DNA from: CAVYGM01 sp963768025
GTDB lineage: Bacteria > Bacteroidota > Bacteroidia > Cytophagales > Spirosomataceae
DNA: 64,000 nucleotides
Assembly: GCA_963768025.1 (NCBI GenBank)
Contig: CAVYGM010000035.1
Coordinates: forward strand, 62,001-126,000
Direction: 5' to 3'
Shown here piece by piece: positions 8,886 through 18,103 of the stretch. The position numbers were made by a program, and so were the translations under genes. Below the pieces are notes generated by a model that saw only the letters and a program-made list of their open reading frames with translations, was not told where the DNA came from and did no database searches. Positions within the stretch are counted from its first letter, which is position 1, and every line of letters starts with the position of its first letter.

Positions 8886-11761
8886 TTAAAACTTAGCCAC
8901 CACCCTAGCAAACACATAGCGGCCGTTGAAGCCCATCTGCTGCACCCGCCGCGAGTAAACGAAGCGCCCCAAGCTCATGTTGTTGGCGTGGATGTGACGA
9001 TCCTGGTACACGTCGAAAATGTTGTTTGCCCCGAGCGTGAGACCAATTCCGTCCAAGATCTCGTAGGTGAGCGAGAGATCCGTCACCAGCTTGGGATCGA
9101 AGGTTTGATCCAGCGTTTCCCGAGCCCCCGTGAAGGCATTGACCGGGAAGTTTTCCGGCCGGGTGGGGTTGATGGACGGATCCAGGTAAACGACTTTTCC
9201 GAAATGAACGGCCCGCAGCATGGCGCTAAACTTGCCTACTTTGTAGGTACTCATGAAGCTAACCTTGTTTTGCGGGCTGGCCACCTCGATCCGGCTCTGA
9301 TCCTCGCGGTTGAAGTAGTTGCCTTTTTGCCCGGTCGCATCCAGTACGGGCGAAGCCTTGATAATGGGATTGCCGTCAGCGCCTTTCTTCACCTCATTTT
9401 TGATAAAGGTGGCCGCCAGGATAAATTTCAGCGATTGGTTGTCGCCGAATCGGGTACTGTAATTCAGTACACTTTCCAGCCCCCGCGACCGCGTATCGAT
9501 GGCATTGGTAAACACGTTGGCCGTATTGGCATTGGCGGCATCGAGCCTGGCTTTCAGGGCGGCGTTGTTGTTGGCCGTGAAATTGTTGGTAAGCACGATC
9601 CGGTCGTCAATGTCGATCTGGTAGGCGTCCACGGTTAGTTCCAGGCTACGGGCCAGCTGCAGGGTGGCTCCCACCGAATAACTCTGCGAGGTCTCCTGCT
9701 TCAGTTTGGGGATTCCCAGGATACTGGCTACCTGGCTTTCGTTGGTAAAGGTACCACTCTCCACGGCTACCAGCTGCCCGCCCTGCGATACAAAGAGGGT
9801 GTTGGACTTGGCGTAGAACCGCTGCTGCATGGAGGGTGCCCGGAACCCCGAGCTGGTGGAAGCGCGCAGCGCAAAGAAATCCGTCACACTCAGACGAGTG
9901 GACACCTTGTAGTTGAGGGTACTGCCAAAGTCCGAGTAATTTTCGATAGCGCAAGGCAGCCGTAACCAGAAATTTCTTAGTAAAATCCTGCTCCACATCT
10001 ACGTATACGGCCTTGCTGTTGCGGGTAAAAGTCCCTTCGTTGGAAGGCAGAAAGCCCGAAAATACCTGCGCGCCCGCCGCCACGCCCGAGGCCGTGTTGT
10101 AGTTTCGCCACGACGCCTCCTCGCCAGCCCGGATGCCGAACTGATCGATGCGGAACTCGGCCCCGGCGGCCAGGTTCAGTCCGGAGAGGACTTCGTACCG
10201 GCGGTTTAAATCAAGATTGACGGTATTTTGCAGGAATTTCAGTCCGCCGGCGTCAAAAGTCCGTTGAAAATTGGGTTGGGATCAACGCCTGCGTATAGTT
10301 GACAGAGTTATCCACCCCAAAGTCAAAGACATTTTGCCCAAAGGTGTTACTCAGGTCGGCGTTCCAGGCTCCCAACTTGCCCCGTACGCCCACGGCCAGC
10401 GAAGCATCGGTTACGTCACTGGTAATTTCGGGCAGGAAGCCATTGGGGTACACTGCAAACACGTTGGTACGGGCCGAAGCCGGTACAGCATTGGGGTAGC
10501 GGTAAAATCCGGCGGCATTGCCCTGCTTGATGTTATAGCCCCCGAAAGCGTAGAGGGAGAAGTCATTGGCCAGCGGGATGTCGGCGTTCAGCATCACGCC
10601 ACCGCCCTGGATGCGCGAGTTACCAATGCGCATATCAAAGTCCTCGCGGGTGAGGCCTTTTTGAGTCAGGAGTTCGGCATCGGCCACCTGCCCATTCACC
10701 GACGGAAAAATCTGCCCCGTGTACAGGCCCGTGCGGTTGGTAGGGTTGCGGCTGGTGTACTCGCCGGTCAGGTTCAGGAAGCCGCGCTCGCCGATCCGGA
10801 TTCCGTAGTTAACGCCGAACTGGAGCGGGCCCCCCGTCGGTGACGCTCACATTCTGACCGCCCGAAACGTTGTTCAGGACGTTAAAGGCGTAATTTTTTT
10901 CGTAGGTCGTGGCATGCATACCGTAGGAAGCATTGACCGTCAAGCCCGGTTGTTTTTTCAGAACAATATTGATTACACCCGCTATGGCATCTGAGCCGTA
11001 CTGGGCGGCGGCGCCGTCGCGCAGGATCTCGATTCTTTCCACCGCCGTGGCCAGAATGGCGTTCATGTCCGTTCCCACCGTACCCCGGTTTACGGTACCG
11101 TTGACGTTCACCAGGGCCGACTGGTGGCGGCGCTTGCCGTTGACGAGCACCAGTACCTGATCAGGCCCCAGGCCGCGGAGCTGGGCGGGGTCAATGTGGT
11201 CGGTGCCATCGGCTACCGTTTGCCGCGCCGATTGAAACGAAGGGGCCAGAAACGTCAGGATCTGGTTGATGTCCACTTGTCCAACGGTGTTGGTTACCTC
11301 CGCCAGGGGAATGACGTCCACCGGCACGGGGGTGTCAATCTGGGTGCGGCCTCCGCTGCGGGTACCCGTTACCACTACTTCATTGAGCACGCGATAGCCC
11401 CTCCACCAACTGTACGTTGATCGGCTGGGAACCGGCTACCCGCGCCTCTTTTGACTCAAATCCTACGAAGCTGAATACCAGCACATCGCCTTGATTGGCC
11501 GAGATAGTGAAACCGCCGTCGCTCGCCGGTGGTGGTACCCCGACTGGTGCCTTTGATCAAAACACTGACACCGGGCAGGGCATTGCCGCTAGCGTCGGTA
11601 ACCTTGCCGGTAATGGTTTCTTCGAGCCAGGTCGTATGCCGGAGGATCTTCACTCCGTGGGGATTTGCTGCCTGCGTTGCGCCTCCGACAAGGGAAGCCG
11701 CCAAAAGCAGAAGCACAGTTTGCCCTTTTTTAGAAAAGAGCCATTGAATAGATGTTTTCAT
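8886..11761 (-). pseudogene. TonB-dependent receptor (several frameshifts)
   Basis: An outer-membrane TonB-dependent receptor read leftward. It starts with a signal peptide (MKTSIQWLFSKKGQTVLLLL) and a carboxypeptidase-regulatory-like domain (ITGKVTDASGNALPGVSVLI). The plug domain follows, with LNEVVVTGTR, QLRGLGPDQVLVLVNGKR and VERIEILRDGAAAQYGSDAI, and then a ~600-residue barrel ending RYVFARVVAKF, which has the usual terminal aromatic. Frame changes near 11520, 11400, 10840, 10255 and 9950 split it, yet barrel strands are conserved throughout. I therefore suspect sequencing indels. No SusD-like gene follows, and the sequence (YENYSDFGSTLNYK, GLTLGANNIFDVYQDRH) resembles siderophore/vitamin or oligomer receptors rather than SusC. 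The substrate is unknown. Confidence 0.85.
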
Positions 11762-11904
11762 GGGTTAAATCGGCATTAAAAAATAAGAGTAAATCTAGAA
11801 CCTAAAATGGTTTTTGTACCATCGGGCTTGATCACAATAAGTATGCCTAAATAGAATTTTCTTTTCTCTCGTAAAGCCTGTTTTACTATTTCAACTCCCC
11901 CTCT

Positions 11905-12630
11905 ATGAGACCCGCACGATCCAGTCAAAAAATTGGCCTTGTTGCAATCCTCCTGATTTTGACAACCTTGCGCGGCTGGGGACAGTCGGAGTTTGACCCC
12001 TTAGCCTTCAAGTATCTCTTTAATAAAAAAAATCTGAACGGCTGGGTGAATGTCAATACTGCCGAAGATACCTGGAAAGTGAAGAAAGGGATCCTCATCA
12101 GCACTGGTAAGCCCATCGGCGTGATGCGCACCGACCGGCAGTACGAAAACTTTATTCTGGAGATAGAATGGAAGCACATGGAGGCCGGGGGCAACTCCGG
12201 GGTGTTTGTGTGGAGCGAGGGCACACAATTTGGCGACGACCCGCTCACCAAGGCCATAGAAGTGCAAATGCTGGAACTGGAATGGGCCCCCATGCACAAC
12301 CAAACCGACGCCTACGTACACGGCGAACTCTTCCCAACTATGGGCATGAAGGCCATCCCCGACAACCCACGGGGTACCCGCAGCAAATCCCTGGAAAAAA
12401 GGTGCCGGGGCAAAGGCGAGTGGAACAAGTACGTGGTGGTGTGCGTGGACGGTACCGTGAAACTCTCCGTCAACGGCAAGTTCGTGAACGGTCTGCGGGG
12501 TTCGGAACGCAAGAAAGGGTACATCTGCCTGGAAGCCGAGGGGGCCGAAATCCATTTTCGTAACATCCGGATTCTGGAATTGCCCGCGGGCATTACGTCG
12601 GCGGAGCAGACGGCCCCGTTGGTGGAGTGA
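11905..12630 (+). CDS. DUF1080 (3-keto-disaccharide hydrolase-like) secreted protein
   Basis: A 241-residue protein with an N-terminal export signal (residues 1-26, ending WGQS) followed by one DUF1080 jelly-roll domain. The typical elements are FNKKNLNGWVNV, the W-K-V-K-G-I strand, FILEIEWKHMEAGGNSGVF, IEVQMLE, GEWNKYVVV and the C-terminal IHFRNIRILEL. DUF1080 proteins are concanavalin-like enzymes; some members hydrolyse 3-keto-glycosides in concert with Gfo/Idh/MocA oxidoreductases. No oxidoreductase is adjacent here, so the assignment rests on the domain only. The gene is transcribed divergently from the TonB-dependent receptor. Confidence 0.9.
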   Translation: MRPARSSQKIGLVAILLILTTLRGWGQSEFDPLAFKYLFNKKNLNGWVNVNTAEDTWKVKKGILISTGKPIGVMRTDRQYENFILEIEWKHMEAGGNSGVFVWSEGTQFGDDPLTKAIEVQMLELEWAPMHNQTDAYVHGELFPTMGMKAIPDNPRGTRSKSLEKRCRGKGEWNKYVVVCVDGTVKLSVNGKFVNGLRGSERKKGYICLEAEGAEIHFRNIRILELPAGITSAEQTAPLVE

Positions 12631-12722
12631 GAAATTTTGGCAAAAAACCATCCTGATAGCAGGGCTTTTACCCCTAAAATCCGTCTTGCTACTGAAGTCC
12701 CACTCAGACACCCCCAGAACCT

Positions 12723-13728
12723 ATGCCCTCCAATTCCGTAAACTCCCTGGTAATGCCCCTTGGCACCACCCTCGACCGCTACATCATGCACCGGCAGCAT
12801 GCCTTTGCCTACGCCACGGGCGACTTGTCGCAGCTACTGAGAGACATCGCCCTGGCGGGCAAGATCGTGCACCGCGAGGTGAACCGCGCCGGGCTCGATT
12901 GACCTGACGGGCGAAATGGGTCAGGAAAACGTGCAGGGGGAAAGTCAGCAAAAGCTGGATGTGATTGCCGACATCCGGTTTCGGCGGGCCCTGACCAATG
13001 GGGGGGAGGTATGCGCCCTTATTTCGGAGGAAGAGGAAGACATCATCTTTACCGGAAATCCCAACGGCAAGTACGTGGTGGCGATTGACCCGCTCGATGG
13101 CTCTTCCAACATTGATGTGGACGTGTCCATCGGTACTATTTTTTCCATCTATCGCCGCGTCACGCCCGTGGGCTCTCAGCCTACCATGGAGGATTTCCTG
13201 CAAGGTGGGCACGAGCAGGTGGCGGCGGGCTATATTCTGTATGGTTCCTCCACCATGCTGGTGTATACCACTGGGCATACGGTCAATGGCTTTACGTACG
13301 ATGCTTCCATTGGAGAATTCATTCTGTCACATCCCACTATCAAGAGTCCCACTAAGGGGGCTATTTATTCGTGCAATGATGCCTATCTGGAACTCTATTC
13401 AGATCCCATAAAGGAGTATATCAACGATTGCCGGTCCAGGAATTACACCGCCCGCTACATCGGGTCACTGGTCGCTGATTTTCATCGTAATCTTTTGAAG
13501 GGAGGGATTTACCTGTACCCCTCGACTACCAAAAATCCGGAAGGGAAACTTCGGCTCCTGTACGAATGCTACCCGCTGGCGTTTATTGCGGGCATTACGG
13601 GCTGTCTGGCCGTGAATGATACCGAGGCGATTCTGAACATTCAGCCCCGGAACCTACACCAAAGGACACCTTTTTACATTGGAGCCTCCGCTATGGTGGA
13701 CGATCTGATGAAAGTATTGAAGCAATAG
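12723..13728 (+). pseudogene. fbp: Class I fructose-1,6-bisphosphatase (one frameshift)
   Basis: The protein dephosphorylates fructose 1,6-bisphosphate to fructose 6-phosphate in gluconeogenesis. The start MPSNSVNSLVMPLGTTLDRY is in one frame up to about 12895. From DLTGEMGQENVQGESQQKLD onward a 270-codon frame continues to the end, giving ~335 residues, the normal family length. Diagnostic motifs are the metal/phosphate site DPLDGSSNID and the C-terminal GKLRLLYECYPLAF. The break sits in GLIDLTG, which can be restored by removing one base, so a sequencing indel is likely. The last helix region reads AGITGCLAVND instead of the more usual glycine-rich form. Placed between sugar-related secreted proteins, it fits a gluconeogenic role. 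Confidence 0.9.
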
Positions 13729-14017
13729 GGTAGCAGTAGCTTCGGTTGATTCCCTTCTCCCCAAATCTACTCCCAGCGCCTCTCCAATCCTCGTCTTTAC
13801 CCCTCCTAACCAAGTACCGGCCCATTGGCTTACCTGCTACACGTCGTAGTCTTGAAGTAGCGAATTATTCTATCTTCACAATTACAATTCAACGCTTCGG
13901 AGTAATGAAAGACGGGCTTTGGATCAGTACAAAAGTGCTTTCTGTGCCTTATTTATATTGACAGTGAACCCCTGCAAGTAAGGACTACCCCTTGTTTGCA
14001 AATTTAAACGACTAAAA

Positions 14018-15223
14018 ATGATTCGACGTCTATTTTTAAAAACCCTTGGGATCACCAGTGCCGGTACATTGGCCAGCTTTACTCCCGCTCCTCCCTCCGA
14101 CCGTGCTGTATGGCTGGACTACCTGGACAAAATCGCCAAACCGGTACTCACCAATCTGGCCAATGATACCCTCAAGGCCAATATGCCCGTGGAAGGCAAG
14201 ACCAAAGATCGCCCCGAATACACGCATCTGGAAGCTTTCGGACGCTTGCTAGCCGGCATTGGCCCCTGGCTGAATCTGACGGAGTTTTCGGACAAGAAGG
14301 AGGAGGCCATGCGGAATACCTATTTCGATTTGACCCTAAAAGCCCTCGACAAGGGTACCAATCCCCAGGCCAAGGATTTCCTGAATTTTAACAAAGGTGC
14401 CCAACCTGTGGTGGATGCGGCCTTTCTGGCGCACGGACTCATCAGAGCCCCAAAATTGTGGGCCGGGCTTTCGGAAAACGTGAAAGACAATGTGGTCAAT
14501 GCCCTGCGGAGCAGCCGCGTGATCCGCCCTGGATTCAACAACTGGCTGCTGTTCAGTGCCATGGTGGAAGCATTTTTTGCCAAGTATGGTTACGAATACG
14601 ACAAAATGCGACTCGACTACGCCCTGCGGCAGCACGAGCAGTGGTACCTGGGGGATGGTATGTATGGCGACGGGCCCAATTTCCACTGGGATTACTACAA
14701 CAGCTACGTGATCCAGCCTTTTTTGGTTGATATTCTGGAAACGATCCTGCCGAAGGAGGGCATTTACAAAGCCATGGCAGAGAATGTCAACAAACGCGCC
14801 GTGCGGTACGCCGCGATTCAGGAGCGGCTGATTTCGCCCGAGGGTACTTTCCCCGTCATCGGTCGCTCCATCTGCTACCGGGCCGGAGCCTTCCAAAATC
14901 TGGCAAATATCGCCTACCTCGGCAAACTGCCCAAAGAGGTAGCACCCGCCCAGGTACGCCCGGCTCTGACGGCCGTGATTCAGCGTACGACCGAAAGCCC
15001 CGAAACGTTTGACGCCAAGGGCTGGCTGACCATCGGTTTGCACGGCCATCAGCCTTCGTTGGGCGAAACGTACATTTCTACGGGAAGCCTGTACTTGTGC
15101 GCTACCGTGCTCATGCCCCTGGGCCTACCCGCTTCCGATGCATTCTGGGCCGATCAGGCGACCGACTGGACCGCCAAAAAGGTGTGGAAGGGAGTGGATA
15201 TCCCAACCGATCATGCGCTGTGA
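14018..15223 (+). CDS. DUF2264 domain-containing protein
   Basis: A 401-residue protein with a Tat-like N-terminus (RRLFLKTLGITSAGTLA), then one DUF2264 domain. Visible family features are EYTHLEAFGRLLAGIGPWL, NNWLLFSAMVEAF, WYLGDGMYGDGPNFHWDYYN and ISPEGTFPVIGRSICYRAG. Members adopt an alpha/alpha-barrel like unsaturated glucuronyl hydrolases and heparinase-type enzymes and occur with pectin or glycosaminoglycan utilisation genes. The exact reaction is not established here. The 290 bp upstream hold no gene. The intact reading frame and exported location suggest a periplasmic polysaccharide-degrading or modifying enzyme. Confidence 0.9.
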   Translation: MIRRLFLKTLGITSAGTLASFTPAPPSDRAVWLDYLDKIAKPVLTNLANDTLKANMPVEGKTKDRPEYTHLEAFGRLLAGIGPWLNLTEFSDKKEEAMRNTYFDLTLKALDKGTNPQAKDFLNFNKGAQPVVDAAFLAHGLIRAPKLWAGLSENVKDNVVNALRSSRVIRPGFNNWLLFSAMVEAFFAKYGYEYDKMRLDYALRQHEQWYLGDGMYGDGPNFHWDYYNSYVIQPFLVDILETILPKEGIYKAMAENVNKRAVRYAAIQERLISPEGTFPVIGRSICYRAGAFQNLANIAYLGKLPKEVAPAQVRPALTAVIQRTTESPETFDAKGWLTIGLHGHQPSLGETYISTGSLYLCATVLMPLGLPASDAFWADQATDWTAKKVWKGVDIPTDHAL

Positions 15224-15334
15224 GCGAGCTATTTCCCGGACATAAAACACAATACTGTGGTAGTATTACGGTACAACTCCTATCTTTAACCTCAATTTGC
15301 TATACATCCCTATCACATTCCCTCGTCACCACCC

Positions 15335-16823
15335 ATGCTTCAGCTAATTGCCAACGCCATTCAAAACCCTTCAAACACCGCAATACTAGCTGGGGGTGAA
15401 TCCTATACGTATGATCAGTTGATTTCTGGTTCGCATCAGTGTGCCTCCATGCTCCTTAACAACCTCCCCGATTTGCAGGAAGCACGGGTAGCATTTATGA
15501 TCGCACCGGGCTATGACTACGTGCAGGTACAGTGGGGTATCTGGCGGGCGGGCGGGGTGGCAGTACCACTGTGCACCTCCTACCCTCTGCCTTCTTTGCA
15601 GTACGTCATTGAAGATACCGGTGCCGAAATCGTGGTGGTGGGTCGGGAGTATGCGGATATTCTGGCCCCTTGGGCGGCGGAAAAAGGGTTTAGATTCCTT
15701 ATTTGGGAGGAAAATAAAAAGAGCCCGGAGGCCTTGCCGACCTTACCGGAGCTCCTGCCCAGCCGACGGGCTATGATTCTCTACACCAGCGGTACCACCA
15801 ACCTACCCAAAGGGGTGGTCACTACCCACGCCAACCTGAACGCCCAGATTTCGGCGCTGGTGGAAGCCTGGCGGTGGTCGTCTTCCGACCACATTTTGTG
15901 CATCCTGCCCTTGCACCACGTTCACGGCATCATCAACGTGGTTTCCTGTGCGCTTTGGTCGGGGGCTACGGTAGAATTCCTACCCTCGTTTTCGGCGGAG
16001 GGAGTTTTTGACTGCGTTTCAAAAAGGGCAGATCAATGTATTTATGGCCGTCCCTACCATCTATTTCAAACTGATCGCCTATTGGGAAAGCTTACCCGAT
16101 GAGACCCAGAAAGCAGCTATCGGATACCCTGGCAAAGTTCAGACTGATGGTATCGGGCTCCGCAGCTTTGCCCGTTTCGGTTATGGAGAAATGGAAGGTA
16201 CTTAGTGGTCATACCCTGCTGGAACGCTACGGCATGACCGAAATAGGAATGGGCATCAGCAACCCCTACGACGGCGAACGCCGGGCCGGGCACATCGGGC
16301 AGCCCTTACCCGGAGTGAACGGTAAGGCTGGTAGACGAGCAGGATCAGGTGATGGATACCCGGCATGCCGGGTGAGATTCAGGTAAAAGGCGCCCACGTG
16401 TTTCTGGAATACTGGAACAAGCCCGAGGCTACCAAACAGGCCTTCACGGAGGATAGGTGGTTCAAGACGGGGGATATCGCCGTAGTGGAAGATGGCTATT
16501 ACCGAATCCTGGGCCGCGATTCGATTGACATTATCAAATCGGGAGGGTACAAAATCTCAGCCCTCGAAATTGAAGAAGTACTCCGCACGCATCCGGCCAT
16601 CAACGATACCAGCGTGGTAGGGGTCCCCAGCGAAGAATGGGGAGAACTCGTAGTAGCCGTCCTGACCGTGAACGACCCGGATTTCAACACATCTACCCTT
16701 TCTCCCTGGCTACGGGAAAAATTACCCGCCTACAAAACACCCCGAAAGTTTAAGATCGTTGACGAACTACCCCGCAACGCGATGGGTAAAGTGACAAAAA
16801 ACGAGTTGAAGAAGCTGTTTTGA
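15335..16823 (+). pseudogene. matB: Malonyl-CoA synthetase-like acyl-CoA ligase (three frameshifts)
   Basis: An AMP-forming ligase of about 495 residues. Landmarks in order: the P-loop ILYTSGTTNLPKGVV, the acyl-binding LPLHHVHGIINV, ERYGMTEIGMG, the hinge FKTGDIAVVEDGYYRILGR, and the C-terminal catalytic lysine in RNAMGKVTK. Frame changes occur near 16015, 16110 and 16325, each restorable by one base. The overall sequence, especially the LPLHHVHG and RYGMTE blocks, resembles the MatB/ACSF3 malonyl- or methylmalonyl-CoA synthetases. The two genes that follow encode both subunits of a MadLM malonate importer, which strongly supports malonate as substrate. It is probably the first gene of a matB-madL-madM unit. 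Gene symbol by context. Confidence 0.8.
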
Positions 16824-16833
16824 GCTGAGTAGC

Positions 16834-16916
16834 GGTTAGATTAGTAGGTAGTTAGCTATCAGCCGATAGCCATTATCAAATAACCTAACTCCTATTAACC
16901 TACCAACCTAACAACC
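16834..16916. repeat. Imperfect hairpin upstream of madL
   Basis: GGTTAGATTAGTAGGTAGTTA (16834-16854, shown here as one 21-base arm less its final base: GGTTAGATTAGTAGGTAGTT) can pair with the TTAACCTACCAACCTAAC stretch ending at 16912. Between them is a perfect 6-bp stem, GCTATC (16855-16860) with GATAGC (16865-16870). AACCTA recurs four times just before the madL start. It may be an attenuator or transcript-processing site between ligase and transporter. Confidence 0.45.
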
Positions 16917-16920
16917 TAAA

Positions 16921-17307
16921 ATGATCATTTACGGCGTAGCCCTGCTGGCTTTTTGTTATGTTACCGGCCAGTTGGTGGGTGAGTACGTGGGCCAGCTCAT
17001 CGGAGTTGATGCCAATGTGGGAGGGGTAGGTTTTGCGATGTTGCTGCTGGTGCTCATCAATGATTGGCTACATAAAAAAGGCCACCTCGATGCGTTAACT
17101 GAGGCTGGTATCCTGTTTTGGAGCCAAATGTACATTCCCATTATCGTAGCCATGGCGGCTACTCAAAACGTGAAAGTAGCAGTTTCCAGCGGTATGATTG
17201 CCCTGTTTGCGGGCATTGTACCGGTAGTTATTTGCCTAGCTACGATTCCCCTGCTTTCCCGATTATCCAAATCTACCCCCGAACTGCCCGATGGAAATCC
17301 TCAGTAA
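16921..17307 (+). CDS. madL: Malonate transporter subunit MadL
   Basis: A 128-residue membrane protein with four hydrophobic segments (about 1-20, 35-50, 65-90 and 92-115). It matches the MadL family in length and in VGEYVGQLIGVDANVGGVGF and LDALTEAGILFWSQMYIPII. MadL and MadM together form a sodium-coupled malonate carrier in the inner membrane. The stop codon overlaps the madM start by 17 bp, a sign of translational coupling. The upstream ligase gene would activate the imported malonate. Confidence 0.93.
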   Translation: MIIYGVALLAFCYVTGQLVGEYVGQLIGVDANVGGVGFAMLLLVLINDWLHKKGHLDALTEAGILFWSQMYIPIIVAMAATQNVKVAVSSGMIALFAGIVPVVICLATIPLLSRLSKSTPELPDGNPQ

Positions 17308-18049
17308 ATTCCTGGACAAGAACGGGTTGGTTTTTGCTTTTCTGGTAGTGGGAGTGATCATGTACCTTTCTGGTATTCTTTCCGTCAAACTTACCCGTAA
17401 AAAGATCCCCGGCTCGGCTATTGCCATTCTCACCGGGCTGGTGCTGGCCTACGTCGGAGGCATGTATACCGGTGGACAAAAAGGCCTGGCGGATGTTCCT
17501 TTCTTTTCGGGGTTTGGGGTCATGGGCGGTTCCATGTTCCGGGACTTTGCGGTAGTTTCTACCGCTATGGGGGCCAGTTTGCTCGTAATGCGCAGCACCG
17601 GCTGGATCGGGGCTCTGTCCTTGCTTTTGGGGATCGTCCTGTCGTTTGTTGGGGGCGTGGGAGTAGCGCTGCTGTGGGGCTACACCGACGCCGTGAGCCT
17701 GACTACCATTGGGGCGGGAGCTTGTACCTACATCGTAGGGCCGGTGACGGGAGCCGCCATCGGGGCTAGTTCGGACGTTATCGCGCTGAGCATTGCGGCC
17801 GGGGTGGTGAAGACCCTTGTGGTTACCATTGGTACACCCTTTATTGCCCGGTCCATTGGGCTGGATAATCCCCACACCGCCATGATTTTTGGCGGACTCA
17901 TGGGTACTACCAGCGGCGTCACGGCCGGCCTTGCGGCAACTGATCCTAAGCTAGTGCCCTACGGGGCACTTACGGCTACCTTTTATACCGGCCTGGGGTG
18001 TTTGGCATGCCCATCGGTACTCTACCTTCTGATGCGGATGCTTTTTTGA
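17291..18049 (+). CDS. madM: Malonate transporter subunit MadM
   Basis: A 252-residue integral membrane protein with six or more helices, following MadL and overlapping it by 17 bp. Typical MadM features are SGILSVKLTRKKIPGSAIAI near the N-terminus, FFSGFGVMGGSMFRDFAVVS, and the glycine-rich C-terminal half (AMIFGGLMGTTSGVTAGLAA). It is the larger subunit of the malonate:sodium symporter. No malonate decarboxylase genes (mdc/mad) and no malonyl-CoA decarboxylase lie nearby. Imported malonate therefore appears destined for malonyl-CoA, and thus fatty-acid synthesis or a decarboxylase elsewhere. The gene ends 54 bp from the convergent TIR gene. Confidence 0.93.
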   Translation: MEILSKFLDKNGLVFAFLVVGVIMYLSGILSVKLTRKKIPGSAIAILTGLVLAYVGGMYTGGQKGLADVPFFSGFGVMGGSMFRDFAVVSTAMGASLLVMRSTGWIGALSLLLGIVLSFVGGVGVALLWGYTDAVSLTTIGAGACTYIVGPVTGAAIGASSDVIALSIAAGVVKTLVVTIGTPFIARSIGLDNPHTAMIFGGLMGTTSGVTAGLAATDPKLVPYGALTATFYTGLGCLACPSVLYLLMRMLF

Positions 18050-18103
18050 AGAAGGGCTTCTCCATAAAAATTGATGCGAAATAAGTAGCTCCCGCCCTAC
18101 TTT

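Noticed and set aside
8886..11761. SusC of a SusCD polysaccharide locus
   Set aside because: No SusD-like lipoprotein gene follows or precedes, and the barrel sequence resembles non-SusC TonB receptors.
14336..15049. 237-codon open frame on the minus strand
   Set aside because: It lies wholly opposite the intact DUF2264 gene and has no recognisable protein features; a shadow of the GC-rich gene.
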